From Arthrobacter alkaliphilus (lineage in GTDB: Bacteria; Actinomycetota; Actinomycetes; Actinomycetales; Micrococcaceae), in the NCBI RefSeq assembly GCF_021483235.1, contig NZ_JAKEEC010000025.1, forward strand, positions 1 through 62,571: DNA of 62,571 bases, in the 5' to 3' direction. The notes under the pieces are model-generated. The model saw nothing but the letters and a program-made list of their open reading frames with translations. It was not told the DNA's origin and did not search any database. Positions 51,243 to 59,999 of the stretch are shown here, in pieces. The translations under genes and the position numbers were made by a program. The stretch's first letter is position 1. Each line of letters starts with the position of its first letter.

Positions 51243-53303
51243 ATGTCAGGTCTCAACCGACGGCGTTTTCTTCAACTATCCGGGGCCAGCGCGGCCACCG
51301 CAGCAATCTCACAGATGCTCGGGGAGAGCATCGCGCGCGCCGCCACCATCCCGGCGAACCGTGCCACCGGCTCGATCAAGGATGTCGAGCACGTGATCGT
51401 GTTCATGCAGGAAAACCGCGCCTTCGACCACTACTTCGGCACGCTCAAGGGCGTGCGTGGGTTCGGTGACCCGCACCCCGCGATCCTCCCGAGCGGGAAG
51501 GACGCGTTCGCGCAGAACAATGGAACGCGGGATATTCTCCCTTACCACCCGACCGCGCCGAATCTCGGCATGCAGTTCATGGAAGACCTCGACCACTCGT
51601 GGAAGCTCACCCACGAGGCCTTCAACGTGGGCAAGTACGACAAGTGGCTGCCCGCCAAGTCCGAGGCCACCATGGCGTTCTACGAGCGTGGCGACGTCCC
51701 GTACCACTTCGCCCTCGCGGACGCGTTCACGATTTGCGATCAGTACCACTGCTCGATCCTTGGGCCCACCGACCCCAACCGTTACTACATGTTCACCGGT
51801 TGGGACGGCAATGACTACAAGGCCGGCGGCCCCGACCTGTGGAACGCCGAGGTCGGCTACTCGTGGAGCTCGTACCCCGAGGAGCTTGAGAAGGCCGGCG
51901 TGAGCTGGAAGGTGTACCAGGACGTCGGCGACGGTCTCACGGCTGACGGCTACTGGGGCTGGACCGGCGACGCGCACATCGGCAACTACGGCGACAACTC
52001 GCTCCTGTACCTCAAGCAGTACCAGGACTCGAAGCCGGGCAGCGCGCTTTACGAGAAGGCACTGACCGGCACGAACGCGAAGGCCGGCGACGATCTGTTC
52101 CGGATTTTCCGCGAAGACGTCGCAGGCGGAAAACTCCCCCAGGTCTCCTACGTCGTGGCGCCTGAGGCATACACGGAGCACTCGAACTGGCCGCCGAACT
52201 TCGGCGCCTGGTACACGGCGAACATCCTCAACATCCTCACGTCCAACCCGGACGTCTGGAGCAAGACGGCAGTGTTCTTCATGTACGACGAGAACGACGG
52301 CTTCTTCGACCACGTCGTCCCGCCGCACCCCAACACCCCGCAGATCCCGGGCGCATCCACGGTCTCGACCGACGGCGAGTGGTACGACGGCCGCATGACG
52401 TTCTCCGGCATCGCGGACGTCCCGGGCCACTACGGTCTCGGAGTGCGCGTGCCGATGCTCGTCGTCTCGCCCTGGAGCATGGGCGGCTGGGTCTGCTCGG
52501 AGACCTTCGACCACACCTCGATCGTGCGCTTCCTCGAGTCACGCTTCGGCGTGAAGTCCCCCAACATCTCGCCGTGGCGCCGCGCGGTGTGTGGCGACCT
52601 CACGAGCGCGTTCGACTTCTCGGCGAACGGGGGCGCTGCCCCGGCACTGCCCGACACCTCGGCATTCAAGCCCGCGGACCACAACCGGCACACGAGCTAT
52701 GTACCGACGCCTCCCGCCGTCAACTCAATGCCGGCCCAGGAGAAAGGCACGCGCCCGTCACGCCCGCTCGGGTATGCGCTCGACGTCGCGGCCTCGGTGG
52801 CTGGAGGCAAGCTCTCCGCGCACTGGTCCAACGCCGGGACGCTCGGCGCGCACGTGCAGGTCCGCTCGAACCTCCTTCCCGCCGGTCCGTACTCGTACAC
52901 GATCGGCTCCGGCGCGGCACTCGACGCCTCGTGGACCCTCGGCGCCGAGTACGACGTGCAGATGCACGGCCCGGCCGGCTGGTACCGCCGCCTCGCAGGC
53001 ACGACGGCGGCCGCGGACATCCGCGCGACCGTCACCCGCGACGGCGGGTCCCGGCACGCGCAGTTCCGGATCGAGAACGCTGGCGCGGCCGCGGCGACGC
53101 TCACGCTCACGGACACGTACGGCGCCGGCTCTCAGGCCCTCGCGCTCAACCCGGGCCAGGCAAAGACGGTCGTGATCCCGACGCAAGGCGGCTGGTACGA
53201 CCTCAAGATCACGTCCACGGCGGATCCGAAGCTCGTGCGCGTCCTCGCAGGCCGCCTCGACAATGGGCAGGCCCTTACGTCCGACCCCCAGCTGGGCCGA
53301 TAA
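51243..53303 (+). CDS. Tat-exported phospholipase C (phosphoesterase family)
   Basis: A 686-residue exported enzyme. The N-terminus has the twin-arginine motif NRRRFLQLSG and a hydrophobic stretch ending near ARAA. The catalytic domain reads DVEHVIVFMQENRAFDHYFG, LGPTDPNRYYMFTGW, FMYDENDGFFDHVVPP and VPMLVVSPWSMGGWV, matching bacterial acid phosphatase/phospholipase C enzymes. The C-terminal ~190 residues are two Ig-like DUF756-type repeats, also typical. The ATG at 51243 (GGGAG six bases upstream) puts the Tat motif at the right distance. It releases phosphocholine or related heads from phospholipids, by family knowledge. Confidence 0.93.
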   Translation: MSGLNRRRFLQLSGASAATAAISQMLGESIARAATIPANRATGSIKDVEHVIVFMQENRAFDHYFGTLKGVRGFGDPHPAILPSGKDAFAQNNGTRDILPYHPTAPNLGMQFMEDLDHSWKLTHEAFNVGKYDKWLPAKSEATMAFYERGDVPYHFALADAFTICDQYHCSILGPTDPNRYYMFTGWDGNDYKAGGPDLWNAEVGYSWSSYPEELEKAGVSWKVYQDVGDGLTADGYWGWTGDAHIGNYGDNSLLYLKQYQDSKPGSALYEKALTGTNAKAGDDLFRIFREDVAGGKLPQVSYVVAPEAYTEHSNWPPNFGAWYTANILNILTSNPDVWSKTAVFFMYDENDGFFDHVVPPHPNTPQIPGASTVSTDGEWYDGRMTFSGIADVPGHYGLGVRVPMLVVSPWSMGGWVCSETFDHTSIVRFLESRFGVKSPNISPWRRAVCGDLTSAFDFSANGGAAPALPDTSAFKPADHNRHTSYVPTPPAVNSMPAQEKGTRPSRPLGYALDVAASVAGGKLSAHWSNAGTLGAHVQVRSNLLPAGPYSYTIGSGAALDASWTLGAEYDVQMHGPAGWYRRLAGTTAAADIRATVTRDGGSRHAQFRIENAGAAAATLTLTDTYGAGSQALALNPGQAKTVVIPTQGGWYDLKITSTADPKLVRVLAGRLDNGQALTSDPQLGR

Positions 53304-53335
53304 CGGGCTGAGGATCCTGCAGTTCGATTACTGAC

Positions 53336-53374
53336 GGACGGCCTGCCCGCACATCCCGTGCGGGCAGGCCGTCC
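53336..53374. terminator. Bidirectional terminator between phospholipase C and GNAT genes
   Basis: A perfect 17-bp stem (GGACGGCCTGCCCGCAC and complement) with a 5-nt loop lies 32 bp after the phospholipase stop and 29 bp past the GNAT stop on the other strand. It is followed on the plus strand by GGTTATAT. Confidence 0.88.
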
Positions 53375-53403
53375 GGTTATATCGTGGCTGGGATCGCCGT
53401 CGC

Positions 53404-53880
53404 TTACCGGGATGCTTCAAAGAGAATGAGCTCAGACCGGCCGTCGTCGGCTGTCACTCCGCGAATCTCCTGGAATCGGCCCACCGCTTGGAACCCGAGA
53501 GCCTCGTGCATTCTGATGGACGCCGTGTTGTGTTCATTTGCGAAGTAGTGAGCGGTTGAGGCTCGGGACCAGATCCATTCCAACCTCGCCCGGGTGAGGG
53601 CAGAACCGACCCCTCGTCGTCGGAACTCCGGACCGACCACCAGACCCCCGAGATAGTGGCCAGCGGGCGAGCTGCCTTCGCGATTCACATGGAAATGGGT
53701 CTTGGCTACTCCGATGAGCGTGCCTCGGGTAACGGCCACCAGAACGATTCGGTCGCTCCGCGGGGCAATCATCTCCCTGGTCCAGCGTGTTCGCTCGCTG
53801 GCATCACAGACCGCGTTCACCTTCACCAGGTCATCGAGGGTGCACTCACGAATCTGCATGGCGATAGCGTACTGGCTCAC
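53404..53880 (-). CDS. GNAT-family N-acetyltransferase, 1
   Basis: A 158-residue GNAT protein: IRECTLDDLVKVNAVCD, LGGLVVGPEFRRRGVGSALT (the acetyl-CoA Q/RxxGxG/A loop) and HNTASIRMHEALGFQAVGRF. GTG at 53880 is given; an ATG at 53859 (MQIRECTL) is equally plausible because neither has a clear ribosome site. It follows the second GNAT gene by 13 bp, so the pair is probably co-transcribed. The acceptor substrate is unknown. Confidence 0.87.
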   Translation of the reverse strand: MSQYAIAMQIRECTLDDLVKVNAVCDASERTRWTREMIAPRSDRIVLVAVTRGTLIGVAKTHFHVNREGSSPAGHYLGGLVVGPEFRRRGVGSALTRARLEWIWSRASTAHYFANEHNTASIRMHEALGFQAVGRFQEIRGVTADDGRSELILFEASR

Positions 53881-53893
53881 CTCGTGGAGGATG

Positions 53894-54436
53894 CTAGTCG
53901 TGAAGTATCACTTGGTAGAGGTTGTGATCTTGCCATTTCCCGGCAATTTGCAGGTATCGCGGCGCCATGCCAATCTGCTGAAAGCCAGCCTTCAGCAACA
54001 CCCGCTGCGAGCCAACATTATGGAGAAGAGTGCTCGCCTCGATGCGATGAAGTCCGAGCTCATGGCGCGCCATTTCGACTATCGCTTGGACCGCGGCGGA
54101 GGCAAGCCCGCGGCCTGCATAATCGCTGTCCACCCAATAACCCAGCCCCGCGCTCTGGAACGGACCGCGCCTGATTCCGGCTACGTTAAATCGGCCGACG
54201 AGCCTATCGCCGTCGAACAGCCCGAGCGGGTGCCCTTCCCCTCGTTCGTGCGCGACCAGCCGGTTCGCAATATCGGCGGACTGCCAATCTTCGGTGAAGT
54301 ACTCTTGCGGCCGCACCGGCTCCCAAGGCGAAAGGTGCGCACGGTTGCGCACATAAGCGGCGGCAAGCGCGGCCGCATCGCTTACGCGCAGCACGCGCAT
54401 GAGGACGCTTTCGCTCAGTTGGTGCGGTTCAATCAT
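53894..54436 (-). CDS. GNAT-family N-acetyltransferase, 2 (RimJ/RimL-like)
   Basis: A 180-residue GNAT of the ribosomal-protein-acetyltransferase subgroup: NRAHLSPWEPVRPQEYFTED, LGYWVDSDYAGRGLASAAVQ, LHRIEASTLLHNVGSQRVLL and KAGFQQIGMAPRYLQIAGKW. These regions give the acetyl-CoA loop and the typical C-terminal strand. Substrate not predicted. Codon use looks less GC-biased than in neighbouring genes by eye. Confidence 0.89.
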   Translation of the reverse strand: MIEPHQLSESVLMRVLRVSDAAALAAAYVRNRAHLSPWEPVRPQEYFTEDWQSADIANRLVAHERGEGHPLGLFDGDRLVGRFNVAGIRRGPFQSAGLGYWVDSDYAGRGLASAAVQAIVEMARHELGLHRIEASTLLHNVGSQRVLLKAGFQQIGMAPRYLQIAGKWQDHNLYQVILHD

Positions 54437-54573
54437 CGGTCAACATTATCTTGGCCCTCAACATCGCTGCCGCCACCGATGTGCCGAGCCCGGTCAAGCT
54501 TGCGCACGAACACGGTCCGGACTTGGCTCCGGAAGGTCAGGCTGCTGTTCCGGCTGACGATTATCACTGAGCA

Positions 54574-55740
54574 TTACGCGGTGAGCAGCACCACAATCCC
54601 GGAGACTGCCACCGACCATCGCGCGCCGAATTCAGTGCCGATCCAGCCCATGAGGGGCGCCCCCACAGCGGTTCCGCCCTGCATGACAGCCATGTAGAGC
54701 GCCAGCACGCGCCCCCGGAATTTCGGATCCGCGGAGAGTTGGATACTGGTGTTGCAGCTGTTCAGGAACGTCATTGATGCGACGCCCACCGGAATCAGCG
54801 ACGCTGCGTAAAGCCAGAACGACGGCGACACACTCCCGACGAGCGTGAAGAGGCCCAGACCGATCGCTCCGCCAAGCAAGAAGCGCATGCGCGGGCGGGA
54901 CCTTCGGGCGGCCAGCAGTGCCCCGGCCAATGTCCCGACAGCCATGATGGAGCCCAGAAGACCGAACTCCCCCGCCCCCATCGAGAATTCCTTCGTGGAC
55001 ATGAGCGCGTTGGTAACAGGGAAATTCATGCCGAACGCACCTAGTATCCCGACCATGCCGAGGATGAGTACCAGATCCGGACGCCGCCTCACATAACCCA
55101 AGCCCTCCAGGACCGGATGTTTCCCGCTGCCCGCCCGTGCAGCCGGGAAGAGTGCAGACGGGCGGATGCGCCACAAAGAAGCGATGACAGCGGCGAAACT
55201 GGCAGCGTTGAGCAGGAAAACCGGTCCCGTGCCGACCCAGGCGATCAGCACTCCGGCAATGGCCGGTCCAGTCAGCCGGGCTGTATTGAAGGACGCAGAG
55301 TTGAGCGCCACCGCATTTGCAACATGCTCCTGTCCCACGAGCTCGGAGACAAAGGCCTGGCGCGCGGGGCCATCAACGGCACCGGCTACCCCAAGGCACA
55401 AAGCCGCAACGTACACGTGCCACAACTGCGCCGTGCCGGTGAGGACCAGGACCCCAACCAGCAATCCACACAAGCCCATGGCTGACTGCGTCCACCGTAG
55501 GATCACCAGCTTCCGGTACCGGTCCGCAAGCACGCCCCCGTACGGACCAAGCAGCAGCATTGGAAGGAACTGCAGCCCCGTCGTGATACCGACTGCCGTA
55601 CCGGAATGGTCCGTCAAGACCGTCAGGACCAGCCAATCCTGCGCGACCCGCTGCATCCACGTGCCGATGTTGGACACCAGGGCCCCGGACGCCCACAAGC
55701 GGTAGTTGCGGTTCTCCAGGGCCCGGAACATGGCGCTCAT
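54574..55740 (-). CDS. MFS transporter, apparently shortened by a C-terminal frameshift
   Basis: A 388-residue MFS exporter of the EntS/MFS_3 type: ALENRNYRLWASGALVSNIG, WMQRVAQDWLVLTVLT, GVLADRYRKLVILR and DGPARQAFVSELVG. About twelve helices, but it stops at VVLLTA in the last helix where relatives usually continue with a cytoplasmic tail. Another frame reads on without a break from that point as MLSDNRQPEQQPDLPEPSPD and RVRAQA to a stop at 54495, suggesting a one-base deletion near 54576. Downstream of marR, it is probably a drug or metabolite efflux pump. Confidence 0.88.
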   Translation of the reverse strand: MSAMFRALENRNYRLWASGALVSNIGTWMQRVAQDWLVLTVLTDHSGTAVGITTGLQFLPMLLLGPYGGVLADRYRKLVILRWTQSAMGLCGLLVGVLVLTGTAQLWHVYVAALCLGVAGAVDGPARQAFVSELVGQEHVANAVALNSASFNTARLTGPAIAGVLIAWVGTGPVFLLNAASFAAVIASLWRIRPSALFPAARAGSGKHPVLEGLGYVRRRPDLVLILGMVGILGAFGMNFPVTNALMSTKEFSMGAGEFGLLGSIMAVGTLAGALLAARRSRPRMRFLLGGAIGLGLFTLVGSVSPSFWLYAASLIPVGVASMTFLNSCNTSIQLSADPKFRGRVLALYMAVMQGGTAVGAPLMGWIGTEFGARWSVAVSGIVVLLTA

Positions 55741-55841
55741 CTGGCACTCATCTCCTGCAGGATATGCGCCGCCCGGCTGAGCGTCCGGCGCTCATCTGGC
55801 ACTCATCTCCTGCAGGATATGCGCCGCCCGGCTGAGCGTCC
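55732..55841. repeat. 55-bp exact tandem duplication at the marR-MFS junction
   Basis: The block starting GGCGCTCATCTGGCACTCAT occurs at 55732-55786 and again at 55787-55841, with a six-base start of a third copy. Each copy holds the last codons and stop of marR plus the MFS start region. Before duplication the marR stop and MFS ATG would have overlapped as ATGA. Confidence 0.95.
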
Positions 55842-56247
55842 GGCGCTCTTCCTCACCCAATCCGGCAACCCGCTGGGCCAGCCATGCCGTCCGCTGGCTC
55901 CGGGCCTCGTCCAGGACTTCCTCGCCGGCCGCAGTGATGCGTACCTGGATCTGGCGGCCGTCCGCAGGATCCGCCGACCGTGAAGCGAATCCCTTTTCGG
56001 TCAGTGAATTGACGATCCGAGTCATTGACGGCGCCTGCACATGTTCCCGATCCGCCAATTGGCGAAGGGTCTGGGACCCACTTCGAAGATGCGCCAGGAC
56101 CGCATACTGCCCGGGCGTGAGGACATCACCGCTGGCCTCCGTCCGGAGCCGCCGGGACGTGCGCATGACGGCAGTCCGCAAATCGATCGCAAGTACATCC
56201 GGCTGGAGGGCATCCGCCGGGTGGGAGTTCTTGTTGGTGTCAGTCAC
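55792..56247 (-). CDS. MarR-family transcriptional regulator
   Basis: A 151-residue winged-helix repressor: LTPGQYAVLAHLRSGSQTLR, HVQAPSMTRIVNSLTEKGFA, then the wing RSADPADGRQIQVRITAAGE. The GTG at 56247 with GGGAGG close upstream is chosen; an ATG at 56289 would place the operator in the coding region. Two adjacent 13-bp palindromes (56270-56295) lie just upstream, next to TATAGT. It probably represses itself and the downstream MFS exporter, as is usual for MarR-MFS pairs. Confidence 0.92.
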   Translation of the reverse strand: MTDTNKNSHPADALQPDVLAIDLRTAVMRTSRRLRTEASGDVLTPGQYAVLAHLRSGSQTLRQLADREHVQAPSMTRIVNSLTEKGFASRSADPADGRQIQVRITAAGEEVLDEARSQRTAWLAQRVAGLGEEERRTLSRAAHILQEMSAR

Positions 56248-56269
56248 GGTGCCTCCCGAGGGGCCATGG

Positions 56270-56295
56270 TTAGCGACGCTAATTAGCAATGCTAA
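56270..56295. promoter_or_regulatory. Twin 13-bp palindromes, MarR operator candidate
   Basis: TTAGCGACGCTAA (56270-56282) and TTAGCAATGCTAA (56283-56295) abut without a gap. Each is a perfect dyad with one central base. On the minus strand TATAGT (56300-56295) directly precedes them, a good -10 box for marR, so bound repressor would cover the transcription start. Confidence 0.75.
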
Positions 56296-56321
56296 CTATA
56301 TTCTACACCCCTGAATCCAAG

Positions 56322-56358
56322 AAGGGGCGGGGAGTAGCTTGGCTACTCCCCGCCCCTT
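56322..56358 (-). terminator. Terminator of dctA
   Basis: A perfect 17-bp stem (AAGGGGCGGGGAGTAGC and complement) with a 3-nt loop, 38 bp after the dctA stop. It also separates dctA from the marR promoter. Confidence 0.85.
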
Positions 56359-56396
56359 TGGCACCGGACCCCGGCGGAGGACACCTCTTGGGCAGA

Positions 56397-57707
56397 TCAG
56401 TGTGCCAGAACAGGCTCCGCGAGCTGGACCTTCTCCGACTCGACGGGCACGAAACCGGCCTTGAGCTCGGAGCGGAGCTTCTCGGTGTCGAGGGCGCGCT
56501 GCCACTTGGCGACGGCGACGCACGAGACGATATTGCACACCGTGCTGGTGAGTGCCCGGGCTTCGCTCATGAAGCGGTCGATTCCCACAATGAGAGCCAC
56601 GCCGGCCACGGGGAGGGTGGGCATGACCGTCAAGGTGGCGACTAGGGCGACGAAGCCACTGCCGGTGACTCCGGCCGCGCCCTTGGAAGTCAGGAGCATC
56701 ATGCCGAGCATGAGGAGGATCTGGTCCCAGCTGAGGTGGATGTCGCAGGCCTGGGCGATGAACATCGAGGCCAGGGTCAGGTAAACGGCCGTCCCGGTGA
56801 GGTTGAAGGAGTAGCCGGTCGGGACTACGAGTCCCACCACACCGCGGTCACAGCCAATCCGTTCGAGCTTGGAGAGCAGGCGCGGCAGCACGGGCTCGCT
56901 CGACGAGGTGGCCAGGACGATGAGGATCTCGTCCTTGAAGTAGCGCAGCATTCGCCACAGGCTGAAGCCGGTGATCTTGGCCAGGATCCCGAGGCCGACG
57001 ACGACGAAGACTATGCAGGCGGCGTAGAAGGCCAGGATCAGCATCCCGAGGTTGCCGATCGAGTGGGCGCCGTACTTGCCGACAGTGAAGGCCATGGCCC
57101 CGAAGGCGCCGATCGGCGCGACCTTCATGATGTAGCCGAAGACCACGAACAGGAGCCGGTTGAAGCTGTTGACCACGTCCAACGCGAGCTTTCCGGGGGC
57201 GCCGAGCTTGGTGAACGCGAAGCCGCACAGCAGGGCGACCAGGAGCACGGGCAGGACCTCGCCGTTGGCGAAAGCGCCAACGAGCGTTGTGGGGATGATG
57301 CTCAGCAGGAAGTCCGCCGGGTTGCTGCTGGGCAGCTGGCTCGTGTACTTAGAAGCGACGGAGCCGTTGAGGTGGGCCGGATCGATGTGCATCCCGGCAC
57401 CAGGCTGGAAGAGCAGCACGGCGCCGAGGCCGAGGGCAAGGGCCAATACGGTCAGGGTGTAGAAGAGGCCGAGGGAACGGAGGAGGGTCGGCCCCACCTT
57501 CTTGGTGTCAGTGAGCGAGGTGATGCCGCTGACGATGGTGCAGAAGACGATCGGCGCGATCAGGAACTTCACCAGCTTGACGAAGCCGTCGCCGAGGGGC
57601 TGGAGCGAGGCACCGAGGTCGGGCCAGAAGGCTCCGACGAGCATGCCGAGCCCGACGCCGATGAGTACCTGGACATAGAGATGCCCGAGAATGGATTTGA
57701 TCTTCAT
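56397..57707 (-). CDS. dctA: C4-dicarboxylate/proton or sodium symporter DctA
   Basis: A 436-residue DAACS-family carrier: LYVQVLIGVGLGMLVGAFWP, IAPIVFCTIVSGI, ATSSSEPVLPRLL (hairpin 1), VVPTGYSFNLTGTAVYLTLA and TSKGAAGVTGSGFVALVATL (hairpin 2). It imports succinate, fumarate, malate or related acids. The ATG at 57707 has AGGAAG seven bases upstream, so the longer open frame is not used. It follows the PrpF-family gene by 60 bp, suggesting a shared transcript. The CitA/DcuS-type system at 42-44.7 kb is a candidate regulator in trans. Confidence 0.93.
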   Translation of the reverse strand: MKIKSILGHLYVQVLIGVGLGMLVGAFWPDLGASLQPLGDGFVKLVKFLIAPIVFCTIVSGITSLTDTKKVGPTLLRSLGLFYTLTVLALALGLGAVLLFQPGAGMHIDPAHLNGSVASKYTSQLPSSNPADFLLSIIPTTLVGAFANGEVLPVLLVALLCGFAFTKLGAPGKLALDVVNSFNRLLFVVFGYIMKVAPIGAFGAMAFTVGKYGAHSIGNLGMLILAFYAACIVFVVVGLGILAKITGFSLWRMLRYFKDEILIVLATSSSEPVLPRLLSKLERIGCDRGVVGLVVPTGYSFNLTGTAVYLTLASMFIAQACDIHLSWDQILLMLGMMLLTSKGAAGVTGSGFVALVATLTVMPTLPVAGVALIVGIDRFMSEARALTSTVCNIVSCVAVAKWQRALDTEKLRSELKAGFVPVESEKVQLAEPVLAH

Positions 57708-57767
57708 TGAACAACTTCCTGGATGAGTGCCCGCTCCATCCATGATGGCAGGGGCAGATGATGGGTG

Positions 57768-58910
57768 CTAGGCGGTCAGGGCCATAGCTTCTGCGACGTC
57801 GATGTCGGCGACGGCGAGATGGCGGGCAGCCCGATGGAGGGCAACCTCGCTGACGAGACCGTTGTCGTCGGTGACGACCTCGGTGGTGACAACACCAGCA
57901 GGTGTCCCGATGCGCAGAAGCCGGGATTCACGATCAATGCTGTCTGCCGGAGGCAGCATTCCCGCCACCACCGACCCCTGCAGTGCAGCCGCGAGCGAGA
58001 CCGCGACAGCCGATGTCAGGCCGATGGCAGGGTGGGGCGTCAGCATCGAAAGCATGCGCACCCGGATGTCGTGGCTGTCCGCAGTGATCGTGGTTCCGTC
58101 GGCGGCGATGTAATCGCCGGGCGCCGCCACGACACCGACCTTCGGCACGGCATTCTGCGGAGGATCTTCAGGTTGCCGCAGCCCCATCAGCAGGCCGGCC
58201 GACGCCCGGGCAGCCACGAGGAGGGGCAGCTGCTCGGCGAGGCTGCCGGTCATCGACGACAAGTTGACGCCCGCTTCGTCCGCCGGAATCAGCACCGCGG
58301 GCGCCCCGGCGTCCACCATTGTCGCGGTAAGCATGGTCCCGGCACCGGCCGGGATCCGGTCTGAGACGTTCCCCGTCGGCAAAAGCGCTCCGGTGGTCTG
58401 TCCCCACGGAGCGTGGAACGACAGATTCACGGGAACACCGAGGGCGGTTGTGCCGGGAACCCGGGCCAGGCCCGACGTCGGAATCAGCCCGTCCGAGGTG
58501 GCGATCGTGCCGCTCAGCACTGCTCCGGTGTTGAGGTTGCGCATGCTGACCCGCGTCGTGCCGTCTTGCGGGGGAACGATGCCCGACTGGACGGCGTACA
58601 GGGCGATTGCGGTGGCGCAGTTACCGCAATTGGAACCAAGTTCCACAGTAGGGTCGCCGATCCCGACTTGGGCGAAGAGGTAGTCGAGGTCCGCCGGACC
58701 GTCGGGAGTCGCACGGATGATGGCTGCTTTCGACGTCGTCGAGGTACCGCCGCCGACGCCGTCGAGCTGGCGGGCATCCGCGGCGCCGAAAGCATCTGCC
58801 AGCAGGCTGCGGATTGCTTCGCGGCTGTCGGCGTGGGGTGCCACGTCTTCGGCGTCGAAGAGCCAGCATTTGCTGGTGCCACCCCTGTACCAGTGACCGC
58901 GCAGTTGCAT
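57768..58910 (-). CDS. PrpF-family isomerase (aconitate/oxalomesaconate type)
   Basis: A 380-residue enzyme of the PrpF/GalD family. Signatures: WYRGGTSKCWLF near the N-terminus, GGGTSTTSKAAII, and LGSNCGNCATAIALYAV with the active-site cysteine region; HPAIGLTSAVAVSLAA lies near the end. Family members isomerise the double bond of cis-aconitate, 2-methylaconitate or 4-oxalomesaconate. With dctA downstream and a LysR regulator divergent, a role in use of an unsaturated di- or tricarboxylate (or protocatechuate 4,5-cleavage product) is likely. AAGGA is about nine bases from the ATG. Confidence 0.88.
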   Translation of the reverse strand: MQLRGHWYRGGTSKCWLFDAEDVAPHADSREAIRSLLADAFGAADARQLDGVGGGTSTTSKAAIIRATPDGPADLDYLFAQVGIGDPTVELGSNCGNCATAIALYAVQSGIVPPQDGTTRVSMRNLNTGAVLSGTIATSDGLIPTSGLARVPGTTALGVPVNLSFHAPWGQTTGALLPTGNVSDRIPAGAGTMLTATMVDAGAPAVLIPADEAGVNLSSMTGSLAEQLPLLVAARASAGLLMGLRQPEDPPQNAVPKVGVVAAPGDYIAADGTTITADSHDIRVRMLSMLTPHPAIGLTSAVAVSLAAALQGSVVAGMLPPADSIDRESRLLRIGTPAGVVTTEVVTDDNGLVSEVALHRAARHLAVADIDVAEAMALTA

Positions 58911-59036
58911 GATCGTTTGTCCTTCACGTTCGTCGTATGCGCCTCCCGGCGCCTGATCCTTCTACGATCCTCGTTGCCAGACTTCAGCACAATCACACGA
59001 TTCTTTACTAGGGTCCACTTTTGCTAAACTCAATCC

Positions 59037-59999
59037 ATGGCCGACCTAGATTTGCACAGGCTCCATCTACTCCGTGAGGTCAGCCGTTTCGGCTCCCTGA
59101 CATCGGCCGCGACGGCACTTTCCTTTACGACGTCGGCCGTCTCCCAGCAGATTGCGAAGCTCGAACACGAAGTGGGAGTCGCACTGATCGACCGCCATCC
59201 TCGGGGCGTCGTACTCACTGATGCAGGGCAAGCGCTCCTGCGATATGCCGATGACATTGACAGGACCATTGAGGCCGCGCGGGCTGAGATGGGCGAGTTC
59301 GCGGGGCTGCGGAGGGGCCAACTGCGCATGGGGACGTTCCCGACTGTCGGTGCGTCCCTGATGCCCGACGTCGTGCTTGCCTTCCGCGCCAGCCACCCGG
59401 AAATCGCCGTCACCGTGGTCAGCGCCCGTCGCGACGGTCTGCTCGAACGGCTGCGGCGGAGGGATATCGAGCTCACCCTGCTCTGGGACTACCCGTGGGA
59501 GCGCATCGAGGACGAAGACCTGACCCTCGTTCGGCTCTTGAACGATCCCACTATGCTGCTGGTACCAAAAGGGCACCCCGTCGCGGCCCGCCGCTCGGTC
59601 CGGATCGACACGCTGCAGGACCAGGAATGGATCGTCCGCGACGAGCACCCGGTGGCCGATGTCCTGCGACGGGTCTGCCACGATGCCGGATTCGAACCGC
59701 GCATCGCCTTTGCCGCCAACGACTACCAGGAAACGCAGGGAATGGTCGCCGCCGGCATCGGCATCGCCCTGGCTCCACAGCTTGCCCTGAGCGCCCTCCG
59801 CCCGGACATCACCGCCGTCCCGCTGACGGGCTCGCCGACGCGGAGGATCCTCCTCGCCCACCTCGCGAACCGCAGGCTCAGCCCAGCGGGACAGCAGGCC
59901 GCGTCCGTATTCCGGTCAACGGCGAAGCGTTCCCTTAGGGCACCGGAACAGCTTTCACCGGTTCCCGTCGTTCAAGGCGAAGTTCCAGCTCGCTCGTAA
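59037..59999 (+). CDS. LysR-family transcriptional regulator
   Basis: A 320-residue regulator. The N-terminal HTH reads LHRLHLLREVSRFGSLTSAA, ALSFTTSAVSQQIAKLEHEV, and DRHPRGVVLTDAGQALLRYA. The rest is a substrate-binding effector domain (RMGTFPTVGASLMPDVVLAF, VVSARRDGLLERL). Divergent from prpF-dctA with a 126-bp spacer, it is the likely activator of that transcript, with a carboxylate as inducer. No ribosome site is evident before the ATG. Its last 65 bp overlap the 3' end of the convergent kinase gene. Confidence 0.93.
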   Translation: MADLDLHRLHLLREVSRFGSLTSAATALSFTTSAVSQQIAKLEHEVGVALIDRHPRGVVLTDAGQALLRYADDIDRTIEAARAEMGEFAGLRRGQLRMGTFPTVGASLMPDVVLAFRASHPEIAVTVVSARRDGLLERLRRRDIELTLLWDYPWERIEDEDLTLVRLLNDPTMLLVPKGHPVAARRSVRIDTLQDQEWIVRDEHPVADVLRRVCHDAGFEPRIAFAANDYQETQGMVAAGIGIALAPQLALSALRPDITAVPLTGSPTRRILLAHLANRRLSPAGQQAASVFRSTAKRSLRAPEQLSPVPVVQGEVPARS

